Counted from the stretch's first letter, positions 48,256 through 59,515 are shown. The stretch is DNA of 64,000 bases from Trichomonas vaginalis G3 (GCF_026262505.1 NC_067203.1:12474392-12538391); one strand, 5' to 3'. Translations and numbers: made by a program. The notes: a model not told the origin generated them from the letters alone.

Positions 48256-48988
48256 AATTTAATTTTTTTAAACGTACACCAAACTTTTCTGAAATTCTAT
48301 TCTAATAAGATATTCATGTCCTTTTGATTAAATTGTATGCATTTTAATCAAAATTATTTGATAGAAATGATTGGAAAATTCAAATATTTTGCTGAAGAGC
48401 CAGAATAATATCATTTGAATTCAAATAATATGAGTTTCTTTGAAAAATGCAATTATACACTTCTAATGATCAATTTGAGTGTGAAATCTTAATTCATATT
48501 CTTGTTTTCTTGTTTATTAAATAAAATGTTAAATAAAAACTAGTAATCTCCTTGGAGTTCAAATAACAAATATTGAAATCTAGAATGTCAAATTTTATTT
48601 GATAGGTTTCCTCATCTTCAATTATCTTCCAAAATATAGGTTTATATCAACTGATCATAGACACTCCAATTTCAACCTAAAGAAACACAAACATTTAATG
48701 GTGGAGTAGATAAATAGGATTTCAACGCTATCGACATCTTTCATCTAATTATTCTCATAATAAGAAGTATTTGTATTAGTTATATAATATGAGCGATCAG
48801 TTATCAATGCAAAAAAGCCTGACTTTTTTAAACTCAATCATATTATACCGACAAACCTCCTAGTTCATAGATTATTGATGCATTATCTATCAATCTTGCA
48901 TAAAATCAGTCTATTAACTGCAACCTTACATATAAACAACAAGTTTTACTTAAAATAAAACAAACAATTTAAAAAATTAATTTAAATA
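48256..48988. other. A+T-rich intergenic stretch
   Basis: About 730 bases without a supported gene, repeat or RNA. Presumably it holds the cyclin promoter on its left. Confidence 0.6.
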
Positions 48989-49873
48989 CTAGCGTCTTCT
49001 TTGAGTTCTTAAGGCAATTCTCTGCATATTATCATAATATGGAGTACACAAACACTTATTGGATGACACTGTACTAGAAGAACACTTTACAGCCTTTGTT
49101 TTGCCATATTTATCTGACACATACTCATTCCTTACGAAAATATGAGTACCATTGATTCTGTGTAACTCCGTCTCAGTGCTTGGATAGCAGAAATCAGTTA
49201 TGCCGAAGTAGAAAACATCAGAATCAATATCTTCAAATGAGTTTTCGTAGAGTGCTACGTATTCATACACTACAATCTTGCTTATGTTTGTACAACGAGA
49301 GAAAGCATTAGACCTCACTATTGCGTTATCAAATATCTCAACACTTTTTAGATTTGTACAGCCATCGAAAGCTTTGCTGTATACAATACATCCAGCTGGA
49401 ATTGAAATAACTTCAATTGGACATGATCTAAAAGCAAACGGATACAGAGCAGAAACAGAATTCGGAATATAAATGAATTTCAACTTATTGCATCCAGAAA
49501 AACATGATTCACCAATCATAGTTATACCTAATGGAAGGTAGATAGTTTGAAGTCCACCGCAATTCTCAAATGCATTAGCTCCAATTTCTTTGATGGTTTC
49601 TGGTAATCTTACTTCTGTGATACAACTTTGATCTTTGAATGCATTATTTGCAATAGAAACAACCTTCTTTCCAAATACTAATTTTATATCAACGATATTA
49701 ACACAACTATTACTGAATCCAGATACAATATAATCATTTCCAGATGATAAATAATTAAAATCAGTATCAATTAAAGTTATTCTTGCATATCCATCACCTG
49801 AATGTCCTTTTGATGTTGTTCCATCTGGCTCGGTGATTTGTTTATTTCCACCAGTTGTAGATGCATCTGTCAA
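48989..49873 (-). CDS. BspA-like leucine-rich repeat protein (C-terminal part of a split locus)
   Basis: LRR_5/BspA-type repeats of about 23 residues: AFKDQSCITEVRLPETIKEI, AFENCGGLQTIYLPLGITMI, CFSGCNKLKFIYIPNSVSAL and further units. BspA-like proteins form a huge, partly surface-exposed Trichomonas family. This one ends in a basic Cys/Ser tail (CSSSTVSSNKCLCTPYYDNM) with no membrane span. The frame is open upstream of its first ATG and carries on the glycine-rich style of the neighbour (GGAGGGGWYGGGA), so it is probably the C-terminal part of one gene starting at 50,535. The two parts are out of frame by a single base near 50,108-50,116. Sequencing error or a young pseudogene are both possible. 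Confidence 0.75.
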   Translation of the reverse strand: MTDASTTGGNKQITEPDGTTSKGHSGDGYARITLIDTDFNYLSSGNDYIVSGFSNSCVNIVDIKLVFGKKVVSIANNAFKDQSCITEVRLPETIKEIGANAFENCGGLQTIYLPLGITMIGESCFSGCNKLKFIYIPNSVSALYPFAFRSCPIEVISIPAGCIVYSKAFDGCTNLKSVEIFDNAIVRSNAFSRCTNISKIVVYEYVALYENSFEDIDSDVFYFGITDFCYPSTETELHRINGTHIFVRNEYVSDKYGKTKAVKCSSSTVSSNKCLCTPYYDNMQRIALRTQRRR

Positions 49874-49887
49874 GTAGTATTTCGATG

Positions 49888-50535
49888 TTAGTTTGCATCC
49901 ACTTGGATAGTCTTTTGCTGTTGATTCATTGTAAACATAACCGCTACCTCCACTACCTTCACTAGTATAAACAGCGGTTGTGCCTGTTTTAGGCTTTGTT
50001 TGAGAGCCACTTGAAGCACCTCCACCGTACCAACCTCCCCCTCCAGCACCTCCATTATATGCAGTATGTGCTCCTTGAAAGAAAGCACCTCCACTTGATG
50101 ATGAAGTTTGTTTACCTGATTACTTCCACCTCCAGTTAGACCACCTCCAAAACCTCCGTCATCCTCTCTTCCACCACCTCCACCGCCCCCTGCAACAATT
50201 ACACGTGAATAAATGTCATCTTCGTTGATTCTGATGTCTGTTCCGCCTCCTCCACCATTTCCTGGACTACTTGCTCTTCCCCAAGCGCATCCACCTCCAT
50301 TGTATCCACCTTCTGCCCAATCATTATTTACACCTTTTCCGACACCTCCAACTCGGACATAGACTGTCATAGTTTCAGTTAAGTTTAAATAACCTACGGA
50401 ATAACCCCCTTGACCTCCTATAAAAGCGATATTGTTTCCAGGTGTAGATCCACCATGTGCGCCCCAAACTTCTAATTTATAGTATCCAGGATCAAGAGAT
50501 TGTACCTGGGATCTCCCAGTGTAAGAGAAATCCAT
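49888..50535 (-). CDS. Glycine-rich domain protein (N-terminal part of the BspA-like locus)
   Basis: Starts MDFSYTGRSQVQSLDPGYYK, followed by LEVWGAHGG, the classic opening of the glycine-rich Trichomonas domain, and repeated GGGG runs (PGNGGGGGTDIRI, VIVAGGGGGGGRED). After about residue 140 the frame leaves the glycine-rich pattern, and the pattern continues in the next frame into the leucine-rich repeats. This start was preferred over an ATG 39 bases upstream because that extension is hydrophobic and unlike the family. A Gly-rich head joined to BspA repeats is a likely surface or adhesive design, but no signal peptide or anchor is visible. Confidence 0.65.
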   Translation of the reverse strand: MDFSYTGRSQVQSLDPGYYKLEVWGAHGGSTPGNNIAFIGGQGGYSVGYLNLTETMTVYVRVGGVGKGVNNDWAEGGYNGGGCAWGRASSPGNGGGGGTDIRINEDDIYSRVIVAGGGGGGGREDDGGFGGGLTGGGSNQVNKLHHQVEVLSFKEHILHIMEVLEGEVGTVEVLQVALKQSLKQAQPLFILVKVVEVAVMFTMNQQQKTIQVDAN

Positions 50536-50840
50536 AATCGCTTCAAAAACACAAAAAATAACTGGAAAAAACATTCAGAATCAATCACTTATATGTCAAA
50601 TAATGCCAAAATCAAATCAACCTCTGAAAACAATTTTTTAACTCAGATCTAAAATCAAATCCATATATTATTGAATTTCATAAGTCCAAAATTAATAAAT
50701 GATATATCCTATTGATAAATCCACAATAATTTTGGATTTACCTAAAGATTTTTCAAATGATTTAAGAATACTTAATATTTCTAGCTTGGGAAATCCTATA
50801 AATCATCTAAAATTAGGGCTGTACAAGATTTAAAAAAACA

Positions 50841-51030
50841 TTGCCGGGTTACCGTAGAGGCCTAAAAAAATCGCGCCTCGGCGGCAAGCCGCCTCGGCAT
50901 TAAGAATGCGCATCTAAATTTTTATATGTCCTTCTTCCTTTTATTTTTCCCTTCCCTTCCTTTTCTTTTTTTTTTCCCCTCCTCTTGCTCTCATTTACCT
51001 TTTTTTCCTTTTCTCATCATTTTTCAAAAT
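50841..51030. repeat. G+C island with direct/inverted repeats, then pyrimidine tract
   Basis: GCCTCGGC occurs twice around a GGCGGC-AA-GCCGCC inverted repeat near 50,876-50,898. It is followed within 40 bases by about 100 bases of nearly pure C/T. The surrounding DNA is strongly A+T-rich, so both stand out. Confidence 0.7.
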
Positions 51031-52179
51031 TTAAAATTTTTATCAAAAATCTTGCCTATAAAAGCAGATTATGGAACCTTTTAATGCCTCTTAATCAATA
51101 TTATACAGCATAAAGCATATTAAATGAAAGTAATTACGTATAAATTTATTTTATTATCTTATTTATTAATTCTTTAGCATGTATTGTTTAATATTAACTT
51201 TTCTGTACATTAAATATGATATCTCCAAAGTATGAATGCCTTGTAACGAAACGAAAACTTAATTTTATGTTGAATATTTGTCACAAACATTAGATTATTA
51301 AAATATATGTTGGATATCCCTTAGTATGAGACTTCATGACTCTTGTTGTCTAACGTGAGCTTTGGATTGCAAGCTTGCTACAGCACATAAGTATTCTGTG
51401 GTTAAAAAAACCACATGAGCTTTAAAAACTATAAAACCAAAAATAATTGTTATAATTTAAATGAAGAAGTAATTTAAAACGATTTTATTTATGATCAAAT
51501 TTTATATATTTTTTTGGATCAAATCCATTTTAATAGAATTTATATACTATTCATCTATTAGTAAACACTACCGTATATTATTTTTTAAGCTATCTTATTT
51601 TTTGAACTTTTATTCAAATCTTTGGTCGCAAGAAGAATTGCATGATAAATAAAAACATTTAATCAAAGTCAATTTTATTTTTCATATTCAAATGGACTGA
51701 GTGTTAACATTTAACATTTTTTGCTAATTGTCGTCAAAATTAGGCGTAAAGCAAAAATTGATATTTCATATGGTTTTGATAGATAAGCATTATATTCCCA
51801 CTCATTATATTCGTAAATTTTGAGGTTTATCCTTTGCTTTTAAGATCATTGAATTTGATTTTTATATAAAATAGTTATATATTAGAAAATAATATGAGTT
51901 TATGTGATATTATTTTTCAGAAGATTTCATTCTATATGCCTATGAAAAGTACTCTCAAAACTAACTTTTTCCTAATTATAATTAAATCTAGAATATTGTA
52001 TTATGCTTAGTATTATTTCATTTTTCTCATTCAATTTAGAATTTACAAATGTCAAAAAATTGAGAGCTGTCACTTTTGATGAATTTCTGTTTATTACAGC
52101 ATTGTTATTAATAATGAAAAATAAAGCTTATTTCAATGAAAATTGTTCTGCAAATTTATTTCACTTTTGACCTCACTTT

Positions 52180-52470
52180 TTCCGTAATTCAATTTTTTAC
52201 TTTTAATATTTTAGATCTTCATAATATCATTTGAAAAATTAACCATATAAAAAATCAAGTTATCAATTCACTTTTTCCGTAATTCAAAAATCAAAAATAT
52301 AAATAATATATCTTTTTATCAAATATTATTATTATATTCTATGAAAAATGAGGTCCGGAAATTTTGCGGATTCCCGTAACTCAATTTTACGGAAAAAGTG
52401 CAGTAAACTATTCAAAATACGGAAAAATTGGTGTAAACTAATGATTTTACGGTAAAATCACGGAAAGTCC
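52180..52470. repeat. Cluster of ACTTTTTCCGTAA motifs in both orientations
   Basis: CACTTTTTCCGTAATTCAA occurs twice (near 52,182 and 52,271), and inverted forms TTTTACGGAAAAAGTG and TACGGAAAAATTGGTG follow near 52,387 and 52,420. The TCACTTTTT part resembles the host initiator, but no gene starts here. Confidence 0.6.
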
Positions 52471-53179
52471 CGGAAGAATATATGTGCCTATATGAAATTA
52501 TACAAAAATGAATCAAACGCATTTTAAAAGATTGTTCTTGTATTATAAATGCTATTCGCAGATTTATTAGTTGAAGAAAATTACCAAATTTTTGCCGATT
52601 TACAAAAAATGATTTACAAAGCATATTTTTATAAGGCTTTAAAAATCTTTAAAATGTGACCGGTGACGGAAATCCATGGTAACCAACCGCGGTTCCCGTT
52701 TGGAATGCCATATCTAAAATGTCTAGTTATATCTATGTAAGGTAATGCAACCAACTTATAATTATATTAATTTTAAAATTAATTTGTTTCATATTCAAGC
52801 TGATAACGCATCATAACCATCAATAGTTAAACTATTTCCGCCAATTGCATTGCTTTTTTCATGGTGTCATTACCCCCATCCGACTTTAAATCCAATTTCT
52901 GATTAAATATCAAAGAAAATCAATCTTAAACAACAGAACTGAATGGAATGCCAAACAGGTGCAAGCGTACACTTAAGAAATATTTTATTCTTGTCATTTA
53001 GATATCTAAAATTTTGAAAAAGTACAAAACGCTCAGTTCGCTAACATCGGAAGAAATGTTATTTAGCTAACTATTATATATTCACTGTTTAGAAATGCTC
53101 AGTTAATATTTATATATTTTATATCCAAAATGAAACTAAAAATAAAACAAAAAATAAATAAAAAAATAAGAAAAAAAAG

Positions 53180-56100
53180 TTAAGCTTCGAATTGTAAAAT
53201 TGCGTTCAACTGCAGATTCTTTGCGAACAGTTGCCATTCAAGAAGAACCTTGTTTAGATCCTCGATTGACTCGCAATTCTCAATTTTTGCGAAACATCCG
53301 TCGTAGAACGCGAGAGAATCCTCAGGAATAAACTGGACAGATTCATCATGAAGAGCCTGAAGCAAAGGAGGACAAAGAACCAAAGCAGGCCTCAAAATCA
53401 GTGCGACATCGTAGCAAAGAGTTGTGTGGTCATTGAGAAGGAACTGCCAAAGCAATCTCACGACATTTCTGAACTTGATTTCGATTGATTTCAGCACTTC
53501 ATCGTAAACATGAGACTCAGCATTATCACAGAAGAACTTAATGATGTTTTTGGCAGAAGACATTGCTGATTTCATCAATCCCTCGTATTCCTTTCCTCTG
53601 AATACTTGTATAATGAAATCAAACATCATCTGTATGAAACAGGCATCGCAGTTTATGACTCTCTCCATGTGATAGCTGCTCAAACTGTCAACTAATGACA
53701 AAAGAATTGAAAAACACTTCAAATTGAAGAAAGACGTCATATCAATCATACTCAACAATCTGAAATACGAAGCCAACAGTTCATCAATTGTTTTGTCCTC
53801 GTAAAGATCGAATGCATCGAACATTACGTAATCTGCCTTCATAATCTCACTCATTAGTCTTGTCATTGACTTGAACGGCTTCATTACGTTCTCCATCTCT
53901 TTCTGGTCGGCCATGGAGAACTCGCTCAGCATGGAAAAGCCTCTTTTGAGTGCTTGAGCGAGTAATGCGAATAATTGGACACCGTTCGAGGAATGAGGAG
54001 GGAAGGAGATCTTGGCTGTGATATCTTTCTTCTTGTCTTTGGCGGAATACTGGTTTTCTTGTGGTTGGATGGTTGAGAAGAGGAATTTGAAGAAATCTGA
54101 AAGTAAACTGGGATCATTGATGGAATCAATGACTGTAATGATCTGTTCAAGTTTCTCAGGGAATAACCAGTAGAAGAAAGTGTCGAAATCGTTCTTTTTA
54201 GTACATGCTTGGAATGTACCGATGAAATTGTACAAAAGTGCCTTGAAAACTTCGGTTGTCAGCTGGGAAAGGAACATCTGGTAGTTCTGGTCGAGGAATC
54301 CTTGGAAATATTCAGTGGCTGGTTGAGATGATAAAGCAATTGTCGTAAGAATCCTGGAAGCGTTGATCGTGGACCTCTTATTCTTGACATTGACCATGAA
54401 ATCGAAAGGATGATCGACAAATGACTGTAAAAGTATCTCAGCGTTCATTGCGTCCTTAATCTTGTTCTTAATGATGATGGAAATGACGGAATCGAGGGCA
54501 TTGACGCCTAATCTGATGGTTACTTCATCATCTGGGAAGGAAATAAGAGACATCGTGATTCTTTCGATCAAAATGTTGCAGGCTTGGGCCAAATCGTGGG
54601 CCTCGCAATCCGTAATGGCTGCAAATACCTTGTCAAACTTCTTTTGGTCGGCTAAGTTCGTTCTTTTGAGTTGATGGCAGAAAATCATCAAAGATCTCTC
54701 GAGATAAGGTAGTTGTGCGTGATAGCAGGCATCTAATGTCTCCTTTGAGTTGATCAGCGTCTTCATGATCGCACAAAATGCTTGGATTTGTGGTTCATCA
54801 ATTGTTTGCAAAGGTCTCTTGAGAATTGTAGCGAGAAAGCCAACAATTATGGCCATCTGCATGTCGAAGCGACGGAAGGAATCATCTACTTCGCTCGCGG
54901 AAAGAAGGGCTTGGTTAAATTGAGCTTGAGTATTAATTAAGTGGTCAATTACACTTTTTGCGAAATCTGAGAGCACATTCGCAGGGCATCTTAAAGGAAT
55001 AACAGTAATACACTCATCGTACCTGCAATCATCAAAACTTTCCTCTATTTGGTCGGTGTCACTTTTTACGGGAAGTTCAATGATATTGATAATATAAGTT
55101 AAGAACATCTCGTTGAATTCGGAGATGTCTGGGACAGCATAACACCAGAGCTTCATGAGATACATCATCATGTAAGGTTGTTTAGTTATTAAACCGTTCT
55201 CAATGAACTGTAATGTTCTTTGCTTTAATAACATCAAGAAATTCTTGTATTCCTCCATGTTTTCGGTAAGCTTAGGGAAGGAAAGAATACGAATACGAAT
55301 CTTATAAAGCAATTTGATAAGGAAGAAAAGTAAATCTTGATTATTCATTACAAAAGCGTCATCAGACAAAAATTGAGTAGCAGCTGTGATTGTGGCTAAG
55401 AAGGCATTGTAATGGAGCTCTTCGCTTGTGAACATGGCCCTTTTTACGCAGCCTAATTTGTAAATAATCTTAAACGCTTTTTCTGTAAAGATCGGATTGA
55501 ATGCCAATGAGAAGATGAACTTGTAATTTTCGGCGCTAGTGATTTCGCTTTGCCAAATTGGCTTCAGATCCAATTCTTCTGACAAAACTTCATCTTTTGT
55601 AACTGCATTCTTCGCGATATCAACAAGGTGAACTTCTAAGGCAAGATCCATGAGTCCTAATGCTGTTTGTGTGATTTCGTCGTTGATTGTGATAGATTTT
55701 GGATCTTTTGGACCATCTGCGAGATATCTAGTGCAGTAGAGGTTGTTGCGAATAACCATGACTGCAATCATGAATACTTCGTAGGTGAAATGATATTGTA
55801 AATCGAGTTGTGTGAAAATTGCTAAATTCGCGTCTTTTGAGAAGATATCTATTAATTGCCTGAAGATGTTAAACTTCAGGTTGATCGCCTGAGGTATATC
55901 GCTTTCGAGATTTGTGTTGATTTCGTTGACAACATAGGGTAAACTGTTAAATGAAGATAAAGAAATTTTTATGATCATTGCGTATGCGGCGGTGACTTTG
56001 TCGATGGCTAAATTTGTAGATGGAGCGAATTTTGTTTGGATATTTTGAAGGCACGTTCCGTAAAAATTGAAAATATTTTCTTTACAATCAGTGATAAATT

Positions 56101-56326
56101 GATTTGGCCACTGCGGCGAGAATGCCCTTACCAAATTATATAATGCATTCCCAGCAAAATATTGAGCATTTGGTATTGACCAGCATTGATTTAAAATTTG
56201 AAAACATAATGGCAAATATTGGACATCACTGTTGAATGCAACGTATAGAGGATTATCTATAGATTCATATTTGTTAACAAAAGCATCAGAAGCTTGTATA
56301 ATTTGTTCCTCTGTGATTGTAGCCAT
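53180..56326 (-). CDS. Importin-beta-family karyopherin, exportin-7/4-like
   Basis: A 1048-residue all-helical protein with HEAT-like repeats, the length of a nuclear transport receptor that binds Ran-GTP and carries cargo through nuclear pores. The N-terminal region (LCFQILNQCWSIPNAQYFAG, NALYNLV) fits the importin-beta N-terminal module, where substrates of Ran bind. The arrangement with KVTAAYAMIIKISLSS and a VFMIAVMVIRNN helix is most like exportin-7/RanBP16. A clear assignment within the family is not possible by eye. The start at 56,326 is the only good ATG and begins MATITEEQIIQASDAFVNKY. Confidence 0.65.
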   Translation of the reverse strand: MATITEEQIIQASDAFVNKYESIDNPLYVAFNSDVQYLPLCFQILNQCWSIPNAQYFAGNALYNLVRAFSPQWPNQFITDCKENIFNFYGTCLQNIQTKFAPSTNLAIDKVTAAYAMIIKISLSSFNSLPYVVNEINTNLESDIPQAINLKFNIFRQLIDIFSKDANLAIFTQLDLQYHFTYEVFMIAVMVIRNNLYCTRYLADGPKDPKSITINDEITQTALGLMDLALEVHLVDIAKNAVTKDEVLSEELDLKPIWQSEITSAENYKFIFSLAFNPIFTEKAFKIIYKLGCVKRAMFTSEELHYNAFLATITAATQFLSDDAFVMNNQDLLFFLIKLLYKIRIRILSFPKLTENMEEYKNFLMLLKQRTLQFIENGLITKQPYMMMYLMKLWCYAVPDISEFNEMFLTYIINIIELPVKSDTDQIEESFDDCRYDECITVIPLRCPANVLSDFAKSVIDHLINTQAQFNQALLSASEVDDSFRRFDMQMAIIVGFLATILKRPLQTIDEPQIQAFCAIMKTLINSKETLDACYHAQLPYLERSLMIFCHQLKRTNLADQKKFDKVFAAITDCEAHDLAQACNILIERITMSLISFPDDEVTIRLGVNALDSVISIIIKNKIKDAMNAEILLQSFVDHPFDFMVNVKNKRSTINASRILTTIALSSQPATEYFQGFLDQNYQMFLSQLTTEVFKALLYNFIGTFQACTKKNDFDTFFYWLFPEKLEQIITVIDSINDPSLLSDFFKFLFSTIQPQENQYSAKDKKKDITAKISFPPHSSNGVQLFALLAQALKRGFSMLSEFSMADQKEMENVMKPFKSMTRLMSEIMKADYVMFDAFDLYEDKTIDELLASYFRLLSMIDMTSFFNLKCFSILLSLVDSLSSYHMERVINCDACFIQMMFDFIIQVFRGKEYEGLMKSAMSSAKNIIKFFCDNAESHVYDEVLKSIEIKFRNVVRLLWQFLLNDHTTLCYDVALILRPALVLCPPLLQALHDESVQFIPEDSLAFYDGCFAKIENCESIEDLNKVLLEWQLFAKNLQLNAILQFEA

Positions 56327-56832
56327 TTTTTTTTCTAAGTTTGTTTCAAAATTTTTTCACTTCACAACACATTACTAACTTAAAAATATTGCTTATCATA
56401 GCATAAAATACAATTTTGTAACAGAAATTTTCATTGATTTAGATTTTTAAAAATATTCCAATAAAAAATCAAATATATGACATTTTCGTATTAATAATTA
56501 GATTTTATATAGAAATCTATGAATAGTCAAATAGAAAATAATGAGTAAATGCAGATTTTTTAAAATATATTTCTTCAATTTTGTTCATTCATCTTGTTCA
56601 AAGGCTTTGATAAATTACATTCTACAGAAGATGAAAAAATTAACTTCTCATAGACTGTTCTTTCCTTTTGTTGAATTTTATGAAAATAAATTTAGCAAAG
56701 ATCATATGGAGACCAATCATAGATTTAACAGTTTGTTAAGTATCAAAGATATTTGCAAGTTTTTCCGAAGTTATTAAAAATTATTTAAAATAAAAATACA
56801 CTTTATAACATATAAAACAATAAAAATACACA
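56327..56832. other. Intergenic, A+T-rich
   Basis: A 78-aa open frame on the plus strand (56,541-56,777) is Phe/Lys/Asn-rich and looks like chance A+T coding. Nothing else supported. Confidence 0.6.
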
Positions 56833-58308
56833 TTAAAATGGGATATCCATATCTGGGGGGCCTTCCTTTGGCTGGGCAGCTCTTTTCGGAAGGAGATCAA
56901 CTTTGTTTGTTGGAGGGAAAGATCCAGGAATCAGTGTCATCAGCATTGAGTTAATTTCAAGAAGAGCCGCGTGTTTTCCGTCAGAATTAAATGAAATTTG
57001 CATCCAATTGTTGAAAACTGACGGCTGAATGATATCTTTCTCAAATAAGAATGAGAATATAGTAAGTAACAATCCTTTAGGCTCAAAGCTGTGTCTCGAA
57101 ATTATTTCAACAATATAATCTAAAACAGCGTTTTGAACTGTTCTACTTTTAGTGATTGTGGCTTGGAATATTGGAAGAGCAGCATTTAGCTTAATATTAA
57201 CGGAAATTAACTGTTGTTCAGTCATTTCCAAAAATGGTAAGTCGCTGCTCAATGGTTGTGAGTAAATAGCCTCTAGTATGGGGTCAATGACCATTGGAGC
57301 TACTCTGGATGATGTAAATAACGATGTACTGCCAATTTGTAAAATAGAAATCGAAGCAGGGGCTGAATTCTGGCCATCGAGGGCAAATCCGGCTGTTATA
57401 CAATATATGCCTACGTATGGAAGTACACTGATTGTATTTAAGCTGTAAATAAAATTATTCAGTAAATTTCTTGTTCTGAATGCTCTGATTATCCAGAAAT
57501 CACCGAATATTTCACTTAGAACCCGGAACGTATCTGTTTCTGTTAATCTCGTTTGAATTTTTGCAACAAATAAAGTAATGAAAGATTCTGCGAAATATGA
57601 AGGGCAAAACTGGTCTAAAGCATCTCTTATGCATGAATTCGTTCGTTTGGAGCGAGCTACAGTTGCAGCAAGCAAACCAACAAATTTATTAAATTGTGGC
57701 ATTGTTTTAGGGTCATTTGACTCATCCCATAGGCATATTTCGCCAAACACATCAATAATAACGTTGATTAATGCATTTGTAATGACAACTGGTTTAAATA
57801 CAGAAGTTGGTGAAAAATCTATTGAATTTACAACAGAAATTGTAAAAGCGTTGGGTGGTTTATCATTTATGATGTCTATGATAGATAAAGCTAATACTCT
57901 TTGCAAAAACAGCGTTGGTTGATAAGAACTAACATCTAAAAGTTTTTGGCCGAATAAATAATCAGCAATTTCTTCGTTGTATACACTCTTCGGGATGGGA
58001 ACACCAGCATCATAGAGTGCTTTGAATTTTGCATCGAAATCATAATCAGATGTAATATATGCGAGAGTACATGAGTTCTTTTTAGGAACATCGATTGTAT
58101 CGAACTGGGTTAAGTTGATTGAAAGTGATTTATCATCGTCTCTACTTAAATTAAAGTAAGTTGAAGGAGGTCGATCAAAAATTGAAGCTAAAACAGAGTT
58201 AATATAATGCGATTGCGAAGATTTATCAACTGAAATATAAAAAGGTTTTGTTTCTTTCGATAATCTAACCTTTAAAGTTGATGTTTCAGATAGTTTTTCA
58301 TAATCCAT
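56833..58308 (-). CDS. Hypothetical helical protein (491 aa)
   Basis: A single intact frame of 491 residues. The N-terminal 100 residues mix strands and loops (TLKVRLSKETKPFYISVDKS). From about residue 120 on it is helical with HEAT- or MIF4G-like hydrophobic spacing (LFLQRVLALSIIDIINDKPP, AESFITLFVAKIQTRLTETD). It ends with a proline-rich tail (GPPDMDIPF). A translation-factor or importin-like solenoid is possible, but I do not recognise it. It lies 506 bases from the karyopherin on the same strand. Confidence 0.7.
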   Translation of the reverse strand: MDYEKLSETSTLKVRLSKETKPFYISVDKSSQSHYINSVLASIFDRPPSTYFNLSRDDDKSLSINLTQFDTIDVPKKNSCTLAYITSDYDFDAKFKALYDAGVPIPKSVYNEEIADYLFGQKLLDVSSYQPTLFLQRVLALSIIDIINDKPPNAFTISVVNSIDFSPTSVFKPVVITNALINVIIDVFGEICLWDESNDPKTMPQFNKFVGLLAATVARSKRTNSCIRDALDQFCPSYFAESFITLFVAKIQTRLTETDTFRVLSEIFGDFWIIRAFRTRNLLNNFIYSLNTISVLPYVGIYCITAGFALDGQNSAPASISILQIGSTSLFTSSRVAPMVIDPILEAIYSQPLSSDLPFLEMTEQQLISVNIKLNAALPIFQATITKSRTVQNAVLDYIVEIISRHSFEPKGLLLTIFSFLFEKDIIQPSVFNNWMQISFNSDGKHAALLEINSMLMTLIPGSFPPTNKVDLLPKRAAQPKEGPPDMDIPF

Positions 58309-59288
58309 TTTTCTTCAAAAATATTTGTCACTTTTATTTTTTTATTACCGAGTGTGGGACAAACTATCCAGTGTCACTTTTTTATCAACCTTATTTTAAA
58401 AAATTTTTTAATAAAATAATAATAAAAAATTATTTGAATCTTTTACATTAATTGTTTCTTTTTTAAAAGTACCTTTAAAGTACAATAAACAAGATTTGAA
58501 TCTATTGATCCTTGTTGCAAACTTGAATATATTGCTTCAAGCATTTTCAAACATTCGACTTTTTTGTTTTCCAATATTTGTTCATGGTCATTAAGGGTTT
58601 CGTTTTGCGAAAAAAACGTACAATACGCAATTTCGCTAAAAAAACATTTAGCTAGCAATTTCGACCTTTGACTCCACTCAAGACGTCACTTTTTAAATTT
58701 TGCGGTATCATATTTTTGGAAAATCTTTATGAATATTATATAAAAAGTCTCTTTAATATCTATATTTCATATTTTTATCGATTTTTAAAGTTTTTGCGAA
58801 AAGTATTCAATTATTTTTGCTATTTGGTCGGGTAAATGTCGGATTTGCGACATTTTCTGATATGATATTCAGATTCTACGTTGATAATAATGCTTATAGA
58901 ACCCTCTTGCTATTGTGTCAAAATTGCGAAACCGATAGCAAAAATATCTCGCAATATCAAAATTGAGATATTGAGTGAATTATGCATTATAGAGATTAAA
59001 AATCTGATTTGTGAAAACATCTCATCAGTTTCTAGCTAATTCAAAAATCTTTACTATCTTATTCGATTAAAATGAAAAGGGAATAGTTTCATTATGCTTT
59101 AAATGACAGCCTTATAATATAATCATAGTTTTCGCTCAATATGCAGCATTTTTTTTCGAAATCTATGGTCAATGTCCTAAATACTGATTGCTTTGCATTC
59201 ATATCTCTTACATTTTCTATACCCACATCACTATTCATTGCTATTCCTATCTTTTTCATTTTTGTTTGTTTCTAGTAGTGTATATGAC

Positions 59289-59466
59289 GGGTTGTGTGAC
59301 TTTTTTTGAAAACGTAAGAATTCATACGATATTGAACGATTTCGTATCATTATTTTTGACATATGAAGTAAAAAATGTATGATTCTTACGGTTTTTATTC
59401 TTACGTTTTAGAATAAATCAAGATTTAAAAGTTTTCAAAAATGTAAGACATTTACACTCAACCCAT
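59289..59466. repeat. Imperfect inverted repeat (GGGTTG...GAAAACGTAAGAAT)
   Basis: GGGTTGTGTGACTTTTTTTG with GAAAACGTAAGAAT at the left, and its imperfect inverse (ATTCTTACGTTTT ... GTTTTCAAAAATGTAAGACA ... ACTCAACCC) at the right. It might be the ends of a short non-autonomous transposon. Confidence 0.4.
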
Positions 59467-59469
59467 AAA

Positions 59470-59515
59470 TGATGTAATGATGAAATGATGAAATGATGTA
59501 ATGATGAAATGAAAA
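59470..59515. repeat. GATGTAATGATGAAAT minisatellite
   Basis: ATGATGTAATGATGAAATG-type units repeat two to three times before the convergent small gene. Confidence 0.7.

Larger units (their letters stand above)
50575..53179. other. Long A+T-rich intergenic region
   Basis: No supported gene in 2.6 kb. It contains a G+C island at 50,841-50,905, a pyrimidine tract at about 50,928-51,030, a perfect TGTGGTT/AACCACA hairpin at 51,397-51,415, a cluster of ACTTTTTCCGTAA motifs (about 52,180-52,470) and the palindrome AACCGCGGTT near 52,685. Confidence 0.6.

Noticed and set aside
56541-56777. 78-aa gene between karyopherin and 491-aa gene
   Set aside because: Composition is that of A+T-rich chance coding, with no promoter motif or family.
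58443-58658. 71-aa minus-strand gene
   Set aside because: Starts at TTG; the nearby ATG is in another frame. Weak evidence.
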